This document shows, one piece after another, positions 25,914 to 33,589 of a stretch of DNA of 33,589 nt. Numbering within the stretch: position 1 is the stretch's first letter; each line of letters begins with the position of its first letter. The translations under genes and the position numbers were made by a program. Origin of the DNA: Alphaproteobacteria bacterium (GTDB lineage Bacteria > Pseudomonadota > Alphaproteobacteria > Micropepsales > Micropepsaceae). The notes under the pieces are model-generated. The model did not search any database, was not told the origin of the DNA, and worked only from the letters and a program-made list of their open reading frames with translations. The stretch lies in the NCBI GenBank assembly GCA_003139615.1, contig PLJH01000084.1, positions 1 through 33,589 of the forward strand, written 5' to 3'.

Positions 25914-27626
25914 ATGCATTTGACGCGCAGATCATGGCTCGGTGCAGCCGCGGCGACGGGCGCCGTTGCGAGCAGTACCGCATTCGCAGCGGCGGGTGCG
26001 GTTCCGTCTGTGTTTAGCGTCAAACAGGCCGCGCGGCACGATTATTCGGCTGCGCTGGAAGCGCTGCAGGCTTACGCACCGCGTGAACTAAAGACCATCG
26101 GTCTGCCCGGCATGACGCTCTGTGTCGTCGATGCGGACGGGTTTGTCGCGCTGGCAACTTTCGGCTGGGCGGATGTGGATCGCCGCGTTCCCGTCTCGAC
26201 CGCAAATCTGTTTCAGATCGGATCGATCAGCAAGGCGTTCGCGGCGCTCACGATCTTCCGCCTGAGCGAAGCGGGAAAGATCGATCTCGATGCGCCGCTC
26301 GCGAAATATCTTCCCGACGCGATGTTGCCGGAGACACCCATCACGGTGTCGCAAGTGTTGAATCACACAGCGGGTTTGGCCGACAGCGCCCCCATCTTTC
26401 CGCGCGTGGCCGGCGGACGGCTGTGGTGCGGCTTCAAGCCGGGAACAGGTTTCTCCTACAGCAACACGGGCTATGAGCTTCTGGGTCATCTGATCGAGCG
26501 CGTCGCGGGAAAGCCGCATCCCGATGCCATTCGCGAGGCCGTGCTCACGCCGCTCGGAATGACGGCCACGAAAGGCATCATCACCGACCGGGGCCGCGCG
26601 CAATATGCGATGGGTTACATCCCGTTCTACCAGGACCGTCCGCCGCTGACGCAGGCGCCCATGACGATCGGTCCGTGGACGGATTTGGATTCGGCCGCCG
26701 GATCGATTGCCTCAACGGCAGAACAGATGGCGCATTATCTTCAGTTCCTGCTCACGCTGGGGAACGGCAAGGGCACACCCGTGCTGTCCGATCGCACTGC
26801 GCAACGATTCATAAAGCCAGTTACGGACGCGCCGGTCTTCGGTCCCAAAGCGAGATACGGAAATGGGATCGGAACCGTTTTGATCGACGGCAAGCCCTGC
26901 CTGCATCACACCGGCGGCATGATCACGTTCACGTCCTCGTTTCATGTCGATCCCGCCGCCGGTGTCGCATGTTTTGCGAGCGTGAATGGAAGCCTCGGCG
27001 ATTATCGCCCGCGCAAGACGACGGCCTTCGCGGTGCAGTTGATGCGCGCGGTACGCGCGAAAGCGCACCTGCCGGCGGCACCTGACCCAATCGGCAAGCT
27101 CGCCGTCCGGAAGCCTTCGGAATGCGCAGGACGGTTCGTTTCTGATACAGGCGACACGCTCGAATTCAAGCTCCAGGGCGGACAACTCGTGCTCGAAAGC
27201 GGCGGCGTCACCGGACGCGTGCAGCAATCGGATAAAGACTCGCTGATGACGGATCATCCGCAATGGGCGCCGCATATTTTCAGCTATGTGCGGGATGGCG
27301 GAAAGATCACCGCACTGTGGTGGGGCGAAAAACTTCTCGGACGCAACGCCAAGGTTCCGCAACCGGGCGTTCCGAATCGCCTGCATGCATTGGCCGGTAC
27401 CTATCTCAATCGCGATCCGTGGGTGGGCGGCGCCGTCGCGCTGGCGCAGGGCAACCGCCTGATCCTCGAAGGAGGCGGCGAATTGACGGAAACGAAAGAC
27501 GGCTATTGGAAGCTCTCCGATCCGCCACAGAGTCCCGAGCGCTTTGCGTTCGATGCGCCGCTGAACGGCCGCGCGTTCCGGCTCAACCAGTCCGGCAGTG
27601 ACATGCTGCGCAGTCCCGACGCATAA
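25914..27626 (+). CDS. Tat-exported serine hydrolase of the beta-lactamase/PBP4-like family
   Basis: 570 aa. The N-terminus MHLTRRSWLGAAAATGAVA has the twin-arginine pattern of a Tat signal, so a folded periplasmic enzyme is expected. The class C beta-lactamase-like domain has the SxxK motif at Ser104-Lys107 (GSISKAF), YSN in FSYSNTGYELLG, and HTG in LHHTGG instead of KTG. A further C-terminal domain of about 150 residues is beta-rich. Such proteins include D-aminopeptidases, esterases and peptidoglycan-modifying enzymes; resistance to beta-lactams cannot be assumed. 95 bp after the permease, same strand. Confidence 0.88.
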   Translation: MHLTRRSWLGAAAATGAVASSTAFAAAGAVPSVFSVKQAARHDYSAALEALQAYAPRELKTIGLPGMTLCVVDADGFVALATFGWADVDRRVPVSTANLFQIGSISKAFAALTIFRLSEAGKIDLDAPLAKYLPDAMLPETPITVSQVLNHTAGLADSAPIFPRVAGGRLWCGFKPGTGFSYSNTGYELLGHLIERVAGKPHPDAIREAVLTPLGMTATKGIITDRGRAQYAMGYIPFYQDRPPLTQAPMTIGPWTDLDSAAGSIASTAEQMAHYLQFLLTLGNGKGTPVLSDRTAQRFIKPVTDAPVFGPKARYGNGIGTVLIDGKPCLHHTGGMITFTSSFHVDPAAGVACFASVNGSLGDYRPRKTTAFAVQLMRAVRAKAHLPAAPDPIGKLAVRKPSECAGRFVSDTGDTLEFKLQGGQLVLESGGVTGRVQQSDKDSLMTDHPQWAPHIFSYVRDGGKITALWWGEKLLGRNAKVPQPGVPNRLHALAGTYLNRDPWVGGAVALAQGNRLILEGGGELTETKDGYWKLSDPPQSPERFAFDAPLNGRAFRLNQSGSDMLRSPDA

Positions 27627-27675
27627 ACGTGGAAATTTCCGCGGGCCGTCCTATGTAGTGACCTCGTGTTGCGGC

Positions 27676-27684
27676 TGATATAGT
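27676..27684 (+). promoter_or_regulatory. Possible extended -10 promoter of kdsA
   Basis: TGATATAGT at 27676-27684 fits an extended -10 element (TG-n-TATAGT), 34 nt ahead of the kdsA ATG. No convincing -35 is present at the usual distance, so this is weak. Confidence 0.3.
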
Positions 27685-27718
27685 GCCGGCCGCGAGCGAA
27701 ACGTCCGAAGGATACATA

Positions 27719-28564
27719 ATGCCCAATCATATCGATATTGCATTGCCCAAGGGCGGCAAGATCACCATCGGCAACGATCTGCCGCTCAAATTCATGATCG
27801 GCCCCAACACGCTGGAATCCCGCGCGCATGCGATGGAGATGAGCGCCGCGCTCAAGGAAATCGCGGAAAAATTCAAGATCGAGCTGATCTACAAAACATC
27901 CTTCGACAAGGCGAACCGCTCTTCCGTGAAGTCGGAGCGGGGCGTGGGTCTCGATGCCGCGCTGCCGATCTTTGCCGAGATCCGCGAGAAGACCGGGTTG
28001 CCGGTGATCACCGACGTTCACGAAAAGGAGCAATGCGCGCGGATCGCGGAAGTCGTCGACATTCTGCAGATCCCGGCATTTCTGTGCCGTCAGACCGATC
28101 TGCTGCTGGCCGCCGGAAAAACCGGCCGCCCGATCAATGTGAAGAAGGGCCAGTTCCTCGCGCCCTGGGACATGACGAACATCGTCACCAAGATCGCCAC
28201 GACCGGAAACGACAAGATCATGCTGTGCGAACGCGGCGTGAGCTTCGGCTACAACACGCTTGTCACCGACATGCGCGCGTTTCCGATCATGGCGCAGACC
28301 GGTTGTCCCGTCGTGTTCGATGCAACGCATTCGGTGCAGCAGCCGGGCGGGCAGGGCGACCGCGCGGGCGGTCAGCGCGAATTCGTGCCGGTGCTCGCGC
28401 GCGCAACGGTCGCCGTGGGCCTTGCCGCGATCTTCATCGAAACGCATCCCGACCCGGACCACGCGCCATGCGACGGGCCGAGCATGACGCCGCTCAAGCA
28501 GTTGCCGGACCTTCTCGGCGATCTGATCGAACTCGACCGGATCGCCAAGAGGCGCGCGCGTTAG
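27719..28564 (+). CDS. kdsA: 3-deoxy-8-phosphooctulonate synthase (Kdo-8-P synthase)
   Basis: 281 aa from the ATG at 27719, with AAGGA upstream. It condenses phosphoenolpyruvate and arabinose 5-phosphate to Kdo-8-phosphate for lipopolysaccharide core synthesis. Family motifs: YKTSFDKANRSS, ITDVHE, IPAFLCRQTDLL, INVKKGQF, RGVSFGYNTLV, FDATHSVQQPGG and ETHPDPDHAPCDGPSM. The residue after GP near the N-terminus is Asn30 (IGPNTLES), where metal-dependent enzymes have Cys, so this is probably the metal-independent type. It precedes eno, as in many proteobacteria. Its stop overlaps that of a convergent MAPEG gene by 4 nt. Confidence 0.97.
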   Translation: MPNHIDIALPKGGKITIGNDLPLKFMIGPNTLESRAHAMEMSAALKEIAEKFKIELIYKTSFDKANRSSVKSERGVGLDAALPIFAEIREKTGLPVITDVHEKEQCARIAEVVDILQIPAFLCRQTDLLLAAGKTGRPINVKKGQFLAPWDMTNIVTKIATTGNDKIMLCERGVSFGYNTLVTDMRAFPIMAQTGCPVVFDATHSVQQPGGQGDRAGGQREFVPVLARATVAVGLAAIFIETHPDPDHAPCDGPSMTPLKQLPDLLGDLIELDRIAKRRAR

Positions 28565-29019
28565 GCGGACGCGGTGCCGCCGCCGGTGGTCGCCATCCAC
28601 GTCATCACGATTCCGATGATGGCGATGATGATCAGCAGCAATTGTGCGATGCCGGAGATGAGGAAGCCGGTGCTGCGCTTGGACGGATCGGCGATGTAGC
28701 CCTGCATGTAAAGCAGGCGGCCGATGATCCACACGATCCCGAGTGCTGCAGGCAGCCAGACAAACTGGAGCCAGCTAATGGCCTCGATATAGGCGGTCGC
28801 GAGCCACAGAGCCGGCAGGAACACCGGCATCTGTTCCAGCGTGTTCAATTGCACCCGATAGGCGCGCTCGAATTCGGGATGGCCGGTGATGGCAGGGGCT
28901 TCGATCTTGTGCTTGCCGCGCAAGCCGCCGACACGAAACGTAATCACGATGCAAAGTATGCCGACCAGGATCGTGACGATCGCGGTCAGCATCACGGAAT
29001 GCGAAGACATATTGAGCAT
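28561..29019 (-). CDS. MAPEG family membrane protein
   Basis: 152 aa with four membrane helices (about 8-28, 64-85, 87-106 and 119-143). It matches the MAPEG family (membrane-associated proteins in eicosanoid and glutathione metabolism): after helix 1, RVGGLRGKHKIEAPAITGHPEFERAYRVQLNTLEQMP in outline, with the family's conserved ERAYRVQLNTLEQ core, and later GRLLYMQGY. Some homologues are glutathione transferases or peroxidases, but bacterial members are mostly untested. GGGG lies a few bases ahead of the ATG. Convergent with kdsA, with overlapping stop codons. Confidence 0.88.
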   Translation of the reverse strand: MLNMSSHSVMLTAIVTILVGILCIVITFRVGGLRGKHKIEAPAITGHPEFERAYRVQLNTLEQMPVFLPALWLATAYIEAISWLQFVWLPAALGIVWIIGRLLYMQGYIADPSKRSTGFLISGIAQLLLIIIAIIGIVMTWMATTGGGTASA

Positions 29020-29084
29020 GACGTTTCCCCTTGGGATTGACGCGAATCGAAAACGCGTCTTGGGGAAACTCTAGCGCATTGCCG

Positions 29085-29128
29085 CGAAAAACGAATCGGC
29101 CGCCGCGGTATTGCTCCGCAGCGGCCGA
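29085..29128 (-). terminator. Intrinsic terminator downstream of the Pro/Gln/Gly-rich protein gene
   Basis: Arms 29096-29108 and 29116-29128 pair over 13 positions with one mismatch around a 7-nt loop. On the minus strand the hairpin is followed by TTCGTTTTT. It begins 13 nt beyond the stop codon at 29142, as expected for a Rho-independent terminator of that gene. Confidence 0.7.
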
Positions 29129-29141
29129 GATCGAACTTGTA

Positions 29142-29771
29142 TTACTGGCCGCCCGGCCCCGGACCGTCGTCCTGTCCTGGCGGAGGACCTTGGTAAGGAC
29201 CCTGCGGTCCACCTTGTCCGGGGGGCGGGCCCTGATATTGGCCCTGATAGCCACCCTGACCCGGAGGCGGGCCATACTGGCCGGGACCTTGCGGAGGTCC
29301 ATATTGGCCTTGACCCTGACCACCGCTGCGACGCTCGGCGAGCTTCTGCTCGAATTTCTGCTGCCGGCCCGGCGGCAATGCATTCCACTCGGCCTGAAGC
29401 TGGTTGCGCAGAGCGTCTTTTTGTGGAGGGCTCATCGCTTCGAACTGGGCCCGCAATTGTTGATGAAACGCGTGCCGCTGATCCGGCGTCATCGACACCA
29501 ATTGATCACGGTGATCGCGCGCCCACATCATCGCCAGCTCTGGCGGAAGGAAATGGTGCCGACGCCCCGGACCCATATTCGGTCCCTGGTCGCCGGGAGG
29601 AGGACCGTATTCGCCGGAAGGCGGCGGGCCGTACTGGCCTTGATCGGGCGGCGGCGGGCCGTATTGCCCCTGGTTGGGTGGCGGAGGCGCATTCTGCGCA
29701 ACCGCCGCTCCGGCGGTGCCCAGCAGCAGGCCGGCCGACAAGCCGGCCAGCAGGAGGCGTGACAATTTCAT
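29142..29771 (-). CDS. Exported Pro/Gln/Gly/Tyr-rich protein with helical core
   Basis: 209 aa from the ATG at 29771, with AAGGAG upstream. A clear signal peptide (about 1-26, ending AAVAQ) predicts export. Residues about 27-62 and 150-209 are low-complexity, built from units such as QYGPPP, QGQ and GPPPGQ, and should be disordered. The centre (about 70-148) is helical, with repeats of MTPDQRHAFHQQLRAQF and MSPPQKDALRNQLQ type, reminiscent of DUF3106 proteins. I do not know the function; a periplasmic or surface scaffold is possible. A terminator follows, and it is divergent from eno. Repeat number may vary between strains. Confidence 0.8.
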   Translation of the reverse strand: MKLSRLLLAGLSAGLLLGTAGAAVAQNAPPPPNQGQYGPPPPDQGQYGPPPSGEYGPPPGDQGPNMGPGRRHHFLPPELAMMWARDHRDQLVSMTPDQRHAFHQQLRAQFEAMSPPQKDALRNQLQAEWNALPPGRQQKFEQKLAERRSGGQGQGQYGPPQGPGQYGPPPGQGGYQGQYQGPPPGQGGPQGPYQGPPPGQDDGPGPGGQ

Positions 29772-29928
29772 GGGATTACTCCTTGTTGGCCTCACCTTGC
29801 GGCAGGACCATTGTTCGAACCCCTCCGAACATAACGCGCACGGCCCAAGGATCGGTTGTCCTTGCCGCTTGGCGCGTCATCTCCTAGAAGGCCAACGTAA
29901 TCCGACTTTTCTATGTCGAGGACATTAA

Positions 29929-31206
<1,278 letters not shown>

Positions 31207-31247
31207 AACGGCGTGAAACGGCCGGAAAGCCGTGATAATATCTGCCC

Positions 31248-31478
31248 ATGACCAAGGAACAGATCGAAAGCATTCTCGAACGAGTGCGGACATGGCCCCT
31301 CCAACGACAGGAGGATGCGGCTCAGATGTTGCTGGCCATGGAGGAGGCGGGAACCGGCATATACGTTCTTTCGCCGGAGGAAGAAGCCGAAATTGATGAG
31401 GCGCTGGCGGAATGTGACCGAGGTGAGTTTGCTTCCGACGAAGAGGTTAAGGCGTTCTTCGCACGTATTCTCAAATGA
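31248..31478 (+). CDS. Putative antitoxin of a ParE-type toxin-antitoxin pair
   Basis: 76 aa. The N-terminal half is helical (TKEQIESILERVRTWP) and the C-terminal half has YVLSPEEEAEIDEALAECDRGEFASDEEVKAFF, the pattern of small acidic addiction-module antitoxins whose tail wraps the toxin. Its stop overlaps the toxin start in ATGA at 31475-31478, the usual sign of coupled translation. It begins 41 bp after eno, perhaps sharing its transcript. An inverted repeat ACGGC/GCCGT (31218-31233) lies just ahead and could be its operator. Confidence 0.78.
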   Translation: MTKEQIESILERVRTWPLQRQEDAAQMLLAMEEAGTGIYVLSPEEEAEIDEALAECDRGEFASDEEVKAFFARILK

Positions 31479-31789
31479 AATGCTCGCTGAGCGCGCGCGC
31501 TTTGCGACAGTTGGATGAAATTCACCGCTACATTGCCGAACACGATCCCTCGGCCGCTCACACTCTCATGGAACGTGTGCAATCGCTGCTGCTGATATTG
31601 GAAGATCAGCCCTATATCGGACATCCCACGCGTAAATCGAACGTGCGCGTGCACGCGCTGGTTCGTTATCCGTATTTGTTGTTTTATCGCGTTAACACCC
31701 GCAAAAACGAAGTCGAAGTGTTCAAAGTTATGCACGCCGCGCGGCGGCATCCGGGCTTTCAGGAATCGTCGGAACAATTCGCCCGTTAA
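31475..31789 (+). CDS. RelE/ParE family toxin
   Basis: 104 aa. ParE-like fold markers: SARALRQLDEIHRYIAEHDPSAA at the first helix, LEDQPYIGHPTR, VRVHALVRYPYLLFYRV and EVFKVMHAARRHP at the C-terminal strand. ParE toxins poison DNA gyrase, whereas RelE relatives cleave mRNA; this sequence fits the ParE branch better because of the RYPYLLFYRV and MHAARR pattern. It overlaps the antitoxin by 4 nt. It appears intact. The pair sits between eno and ftsB, which are close neighbours in many relatives, so it was probably inserted. Confidence 0.85.
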   Translation: MKCSLSARALRQLDEIHRYIAEHDPSAAHTLMERVQSLLLILEDQPYIGHPTRKSNVRVHALVRYPYLLFYRVNTRKNEVEVFKVMHAARRHPGFQESSEQFAR

Positions 31790-31797
31790 CACAATTC

Positions 31798-31837
31798 TTC
31801 TTGACCTGCCGAATCGGTTTATGATTCGGTCGCACTC
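31798..31837 (+). promoter_or_regulatory. Possible promoter and hairpin ahead of ftsB
   Basis: TTCTTG (31798-31803) and TATGAT (31820-31825) are 16 nt apart and could form a sigma-70-type promoter. A hairpin CCGAATC/GATTCGG (31809-31815, 31823-31829) overlaps it, so the site may instead be a weak transcription stop after the toxin gene. Confidence 0.3.
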
Positions 31838-32155
31838 ATGCGAATCAGATACAGCGTGACACGGTTCTTCGGCATTCTTGTGATCCCGGCCATCGCTGCC
31901 GCGTTTGTCGCGTATTTCGGCTATTACACGATCTTCGGTACGCGGGGGCTCCTCGCACTGTCCGATGTCCAGGCGCAACTTTCCGTCAAGCAGCAGGAAT
32001 TCGCATCCGTCCATGCCGACCGCACGCGGCTGGAACACCGCATCAGCCTCCTGCAGCCGGGGCACGTCGACCCCGACCTCGTCGAGGAAATCGCCCGCGG
32101 CCAGCTGCTCGGCAGCGCACCCGGCCAGGTGGCGGTTCCCCGCGACAAGCAATAG
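31838..32155 (+). CDS. ftsB: FtsB/DivIC-type septum formation protein
   Basis: 105 aa. One membrane helix (about 11-32, FGILVIPAIAAAFVAYFGYY) is followed by a coiled coil (about 40-72, LSDVQAQLSVKQQEFASVH and RTRLEHRISLL) and the typical VDPDLVEEIARGQL motif. FtsB joins FtsL and FtsQ in the divisome and helps activate septal wall synthesis. Its position between eno and pdhA is the standard alphaproteobacterial one. Short and basic at the N-terminus, as expected for an N-in membrane protein. Confidence 0.9.
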   Translation: MRIRYSVTRFFGILVIPAIAAAFVAYFGYYTIFGTRGLLALSDVQAQLSVKQQEFASVHADRTRLEHRISLLQPGHVDPDLVEEIARGQLLGSAPGQVAVPRDKQ

Positions 32156-32243
32156 GCCCGAAAAGCCCGTTTCGGCTTGCCAAAATCCCGGCCGCTTGCC
32201 ACAACCGCCGACGCTCCGGGCGGTTACGGGAGGATTATCGGGA

Positions 32244-33251
32244 ATGGCCGAAGCAAAGGCAGCCCAAACGAACAAAGCCGGCAAGATCAGCCAACACGAA
32301 ACCGCGCTTCAGAAGAAATTCTATTCGGACATGCTGCTGATCCGCCGCTTCGAGGAGAAGGCGGGACAGCTCTATGGCATGGGCCTGATCGGCGGCTTCT
32401 GCCACCTCTATATCGGGCAGGAAGCGGTGGTCGTGGGCCTGCAGGCTGCACTGAAGCCGGGCGACGATGTCATTACGGCCTATCGCGATCACGGCCATAT
32501 GCTGGCCACGGGCATGGACCCGAAAGGCGTCATGGCCGAGTTGACGGGCCGCGCCACCGGCTATTCCAAGGGCAAAGGCGGCTCGATGCATATGTTCAGC
32601 CGCGAGAAGCATTTCTTCGGCGGCCACGGCATCGTGGGCGCCCAGGTTCCCATCGGCACAGGCCTCGCCTTCAGCCAGAAATACCGAAAGACCAACGGCG
32701 TCACGCTCACCTATTTCGGCGACGGCGCGGCCAATCAGGGCCAAGTCTATGAATCCTTCAACATGGCGGAACTCTGGAAGCTGCCGGTCGTCTATGTGAT
32801 CGAGAACAACCAATATGCCATGGGCACAAGCGTCGCCCGCTCAAGCGCGCAGGCGCAATTCTCGAAGCGCGGCGCGTCGTTCAATATCCCGGGCGAGGAA
32901 GTCGACGGCATGGATGTCGAAGCGGTGCACGCTGCCGGCGAGAAAGCGGTCAAGTGGTGCCGCGAAGGCAACGGGCCGATCATTCTCGAGATGAAGACCT
33001 ATCGCTATCGCGGCCATTCGATGTCCGACCCCGCGAAATACCGCACGCGCGAGGAAGTGCAGGAAGTGCGCGAGAAGCGCGATCCCATCGAGCATTTCGG
33101 ACAGAAGCTGATCGAGCGCGGCATCGCGACGGAAGACGATTTCAAGGCGATGGACAAGGAGACGCGCGCCATCGTGAACATGGCGGCGGAATTCGCGACC
33201 GAAAGTCCGGAGCCCGCACCGGAAGAACTCTACACCGACGTGTTGGCCTGA
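32244..33251 (+). CDS. pdhA: Pyruvate dehydrogenase E1 component, alpha subunit
   Basis: 335 aa from the ATG at 32244 ([13 protein letters not shown]); the open frame extends further 5' but overlaps ftsB with unlikely composition. It decarboxylates pyruvate with thiamine diphosphate and passes the acetyl group to the E2 lipoyl arm. Motifs: [29 protein letters not shown], the thiamine diphosphate site from [12 protein letters not shown] to ENNQYAMGT, and [11 protein letters not shown] at the phosphorylation-loop region. A GGGAGG site lies 14 nt upstream and GGGA closer. It is separated from the next gene by 2 nt, so they form an operon. Confidence 0.97.
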   Translation: MAEAKAAQTNKAGKISQHETALQKKFYSDMLLIRRFEEKAGQLYGMGLIGGFCHLYIGQEAVVVGLQAALKPGDDVITAYRDHGHMLATGMDPKGVMAELTGRATGYSKGKGGSMHMFSREKHFFGGHGIVGAQVPIGTGLAFSQKYRKTNGVTLTYFGDGAANQGQVYESFNMAELWKLPVVYVIENNQYAMGTSVARSSAQAQFSKRGASFNIPGEEVDGMDVEAVHAAGEKAVKWCREGNGPIILEMKTYRYRGHSMSDPAKYRTREEVQEVREKRDPIEHFGQKLIERGIATEDDFKAMDKETRAIVNMAAEFATESPEPAPEELYTDVLA

Positions 33252-33253
33252 TC

Positions 33254-33589
33254 ATGTCCAGCGAGATTCTGATGCCTGCGCTGTCGCCCACCATGGAGGA
33301 GGGCAAGCTCGCCAAATGGCTGGTGAAGGAAGGCGACGCCGTGAAATCCGGCGACATCCTCGCCGAGATCGAGACCGACAAGGCGACGATGGAATTCGAA
33401 GCCGTCGATGAGGGCAAGATCGGAAAAATCCTCGTGCCGGAAGGCACGGAAGGCGTGAAGGTCAATCAGGCCATCGCGACCTTGTTGCAGGATGGCGAAA
33501 CGGCGCCGACAGCAAAAGCGGAATCGAAGGTTGCTGAAACGAAAATCACGGACTCTCACCCTCCCCTGAAAGGGGAGGGTCAAACCGGC
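33254..33589 (+). CDS. pdhB: Lipoyl-domain protein, probably pyruvate dehydrogenase E1 beta (partial)
   Basis: 112 codons before the window ends. Residues 1-80 are a complete lipoyl domain: [19 protein letters not shown], then the lipoylation site ETDKAT. In alphaproteobacteria the gene after pdhA is usually pdhB, an E1 beta subunit with an N-terminal lipoyl domain; the E2 gene pdhC also starts with this domain, so the choice rests on position. From about residue 99 the linker is encoded by a perfect palindrome (33558-33580) giving HPPLKGEGQ, an insertion unlike the Ala/Glu/Pro-rich linker before it. Reading frame stays open to the edge. Confidence 0.85.
   Translation, partial: MSSEILMPALSPTMEEGKLAKWLVKEGDAVKSGDILAEIETDKATMEFEAVDEGKIGKILVPEGTEGVKVNQAIATLLQDGETAPTAKAESKVAETKITDSHPPLKGEGQTG
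33558..33580. repeat. Perfect palindrome inserted within the pdhB reading frame
   Basis: Arms ACCCTCCCCT (33558-33567) and AGGGGAGGGT (33571-33580) are perfect reverse complements with a 3-nt loop GAA. It falls in the linker after the lipoyl domain and keeps the reading frame. This looks like a small dispersed palindromic element rather than native linker sequence. Confidence 0.65.

Noticed and set aside
25914-27626. Antibiotic resistance beta-lactamase
   Set aside because: The family motifs are shared by many esterases and D-peptidases, and the long C-terminal domain and HTG variant do not point to a resistance enzyme.
27503-28732. Open frame of 409 codons antisense to kdsA
   Set aside because: It crosses three real genes on either strand and has shadow-like composition.
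31905-32243. N-terminal extension of PdhA overlapping ftsB
   Set aside because: The extension is Ser/Arg-rich shadow sequence within ftsB; the conserved protein begins near the ATG at 32244.

Overview
The window looks like chromosomal DNA of an alphaproteobacterium, GC-rich (about 60% in the core lines I counted). Gene content and order support this: ppiD-trpE divergent from tpiA, then secG, pyrG, kdsA, eno, ftsB, pdhA and a lipoyl-domain protein that is probably PdhB. I cannot name the genus from sequence alone. No rRNA, tRNA or CRISPR array was seen.

The core housekeeping backbone runs in the order trpE and ppiD (minus), tpiA, secG, pyrG, kdsA, eno, ftsB, pdhA, pdhB (plus). Accessory DNA interrupts it at several points. 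(1) 1.2-3.5 kb: a 732-aa unknown protein with two C-terminal membrane helices and lower GC lies after trpE, where relatives usually carry trpG. (2) 9.0-17.8 kb: an import and signalling cassette lies between tpiA and secG, made of an MFS transporter, a TonB receptor with signalling domain, FecR, FecI, a cytoplasmic S9 peptidase and a cytoplasmic cyclophilin. (3) 20.6-27.6 kb: a mixed block lies between pyrG and kdsA, with a DUF4424 protein, a pRiA4b ORF-3-like protein, a degenerate second copy of the pyrG 3' end, a TetR regulator with a divergent alpha/beta hydrolase, an APC permease and a Tat-exported serine hydrolase. (4) 31.2-31.8 kb: a ParE-type toxin-antitoxin pair lies between eno and ftsB.

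The most interesting unit is cassette 2. Four sites share a two-part motif, GGAAAC-like, a 12-13 nt spacer, then CGTCTA. They lie ahead of the TonB receptor-MFS operon, ahead of fecR (inside the 3' end of fecI), ahead of the S9 peptidase and ahead of the cyclophilin. I read these as promoters for the cassette's own ECF sigma factor. This ties six genes into one candidate regulon: outer-membrane uptake of a ligand, inner-membrane transport, then cytoplasmic prolyl isomerisation and peptidase cleavage. The inference is a dedicated uptake and degradation route for a proline-containing or otherwise constrained peptide. It is similar in plan to lasso-peptide isopeptidase loci, but no lasso biosynthesis genes are visible here.

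Other notable points are the 111-bp degenerate duplicate of the pyrG 3' end, which suggests an integration footprint; a small perfect palindrome inside the pdhB reading frame; a response regulator whose phosphoacceptor Asp is replaced by Glu; and a secreted protein with Pro/Gln/Gly/Tyr-rich repeats flanking a helical core.
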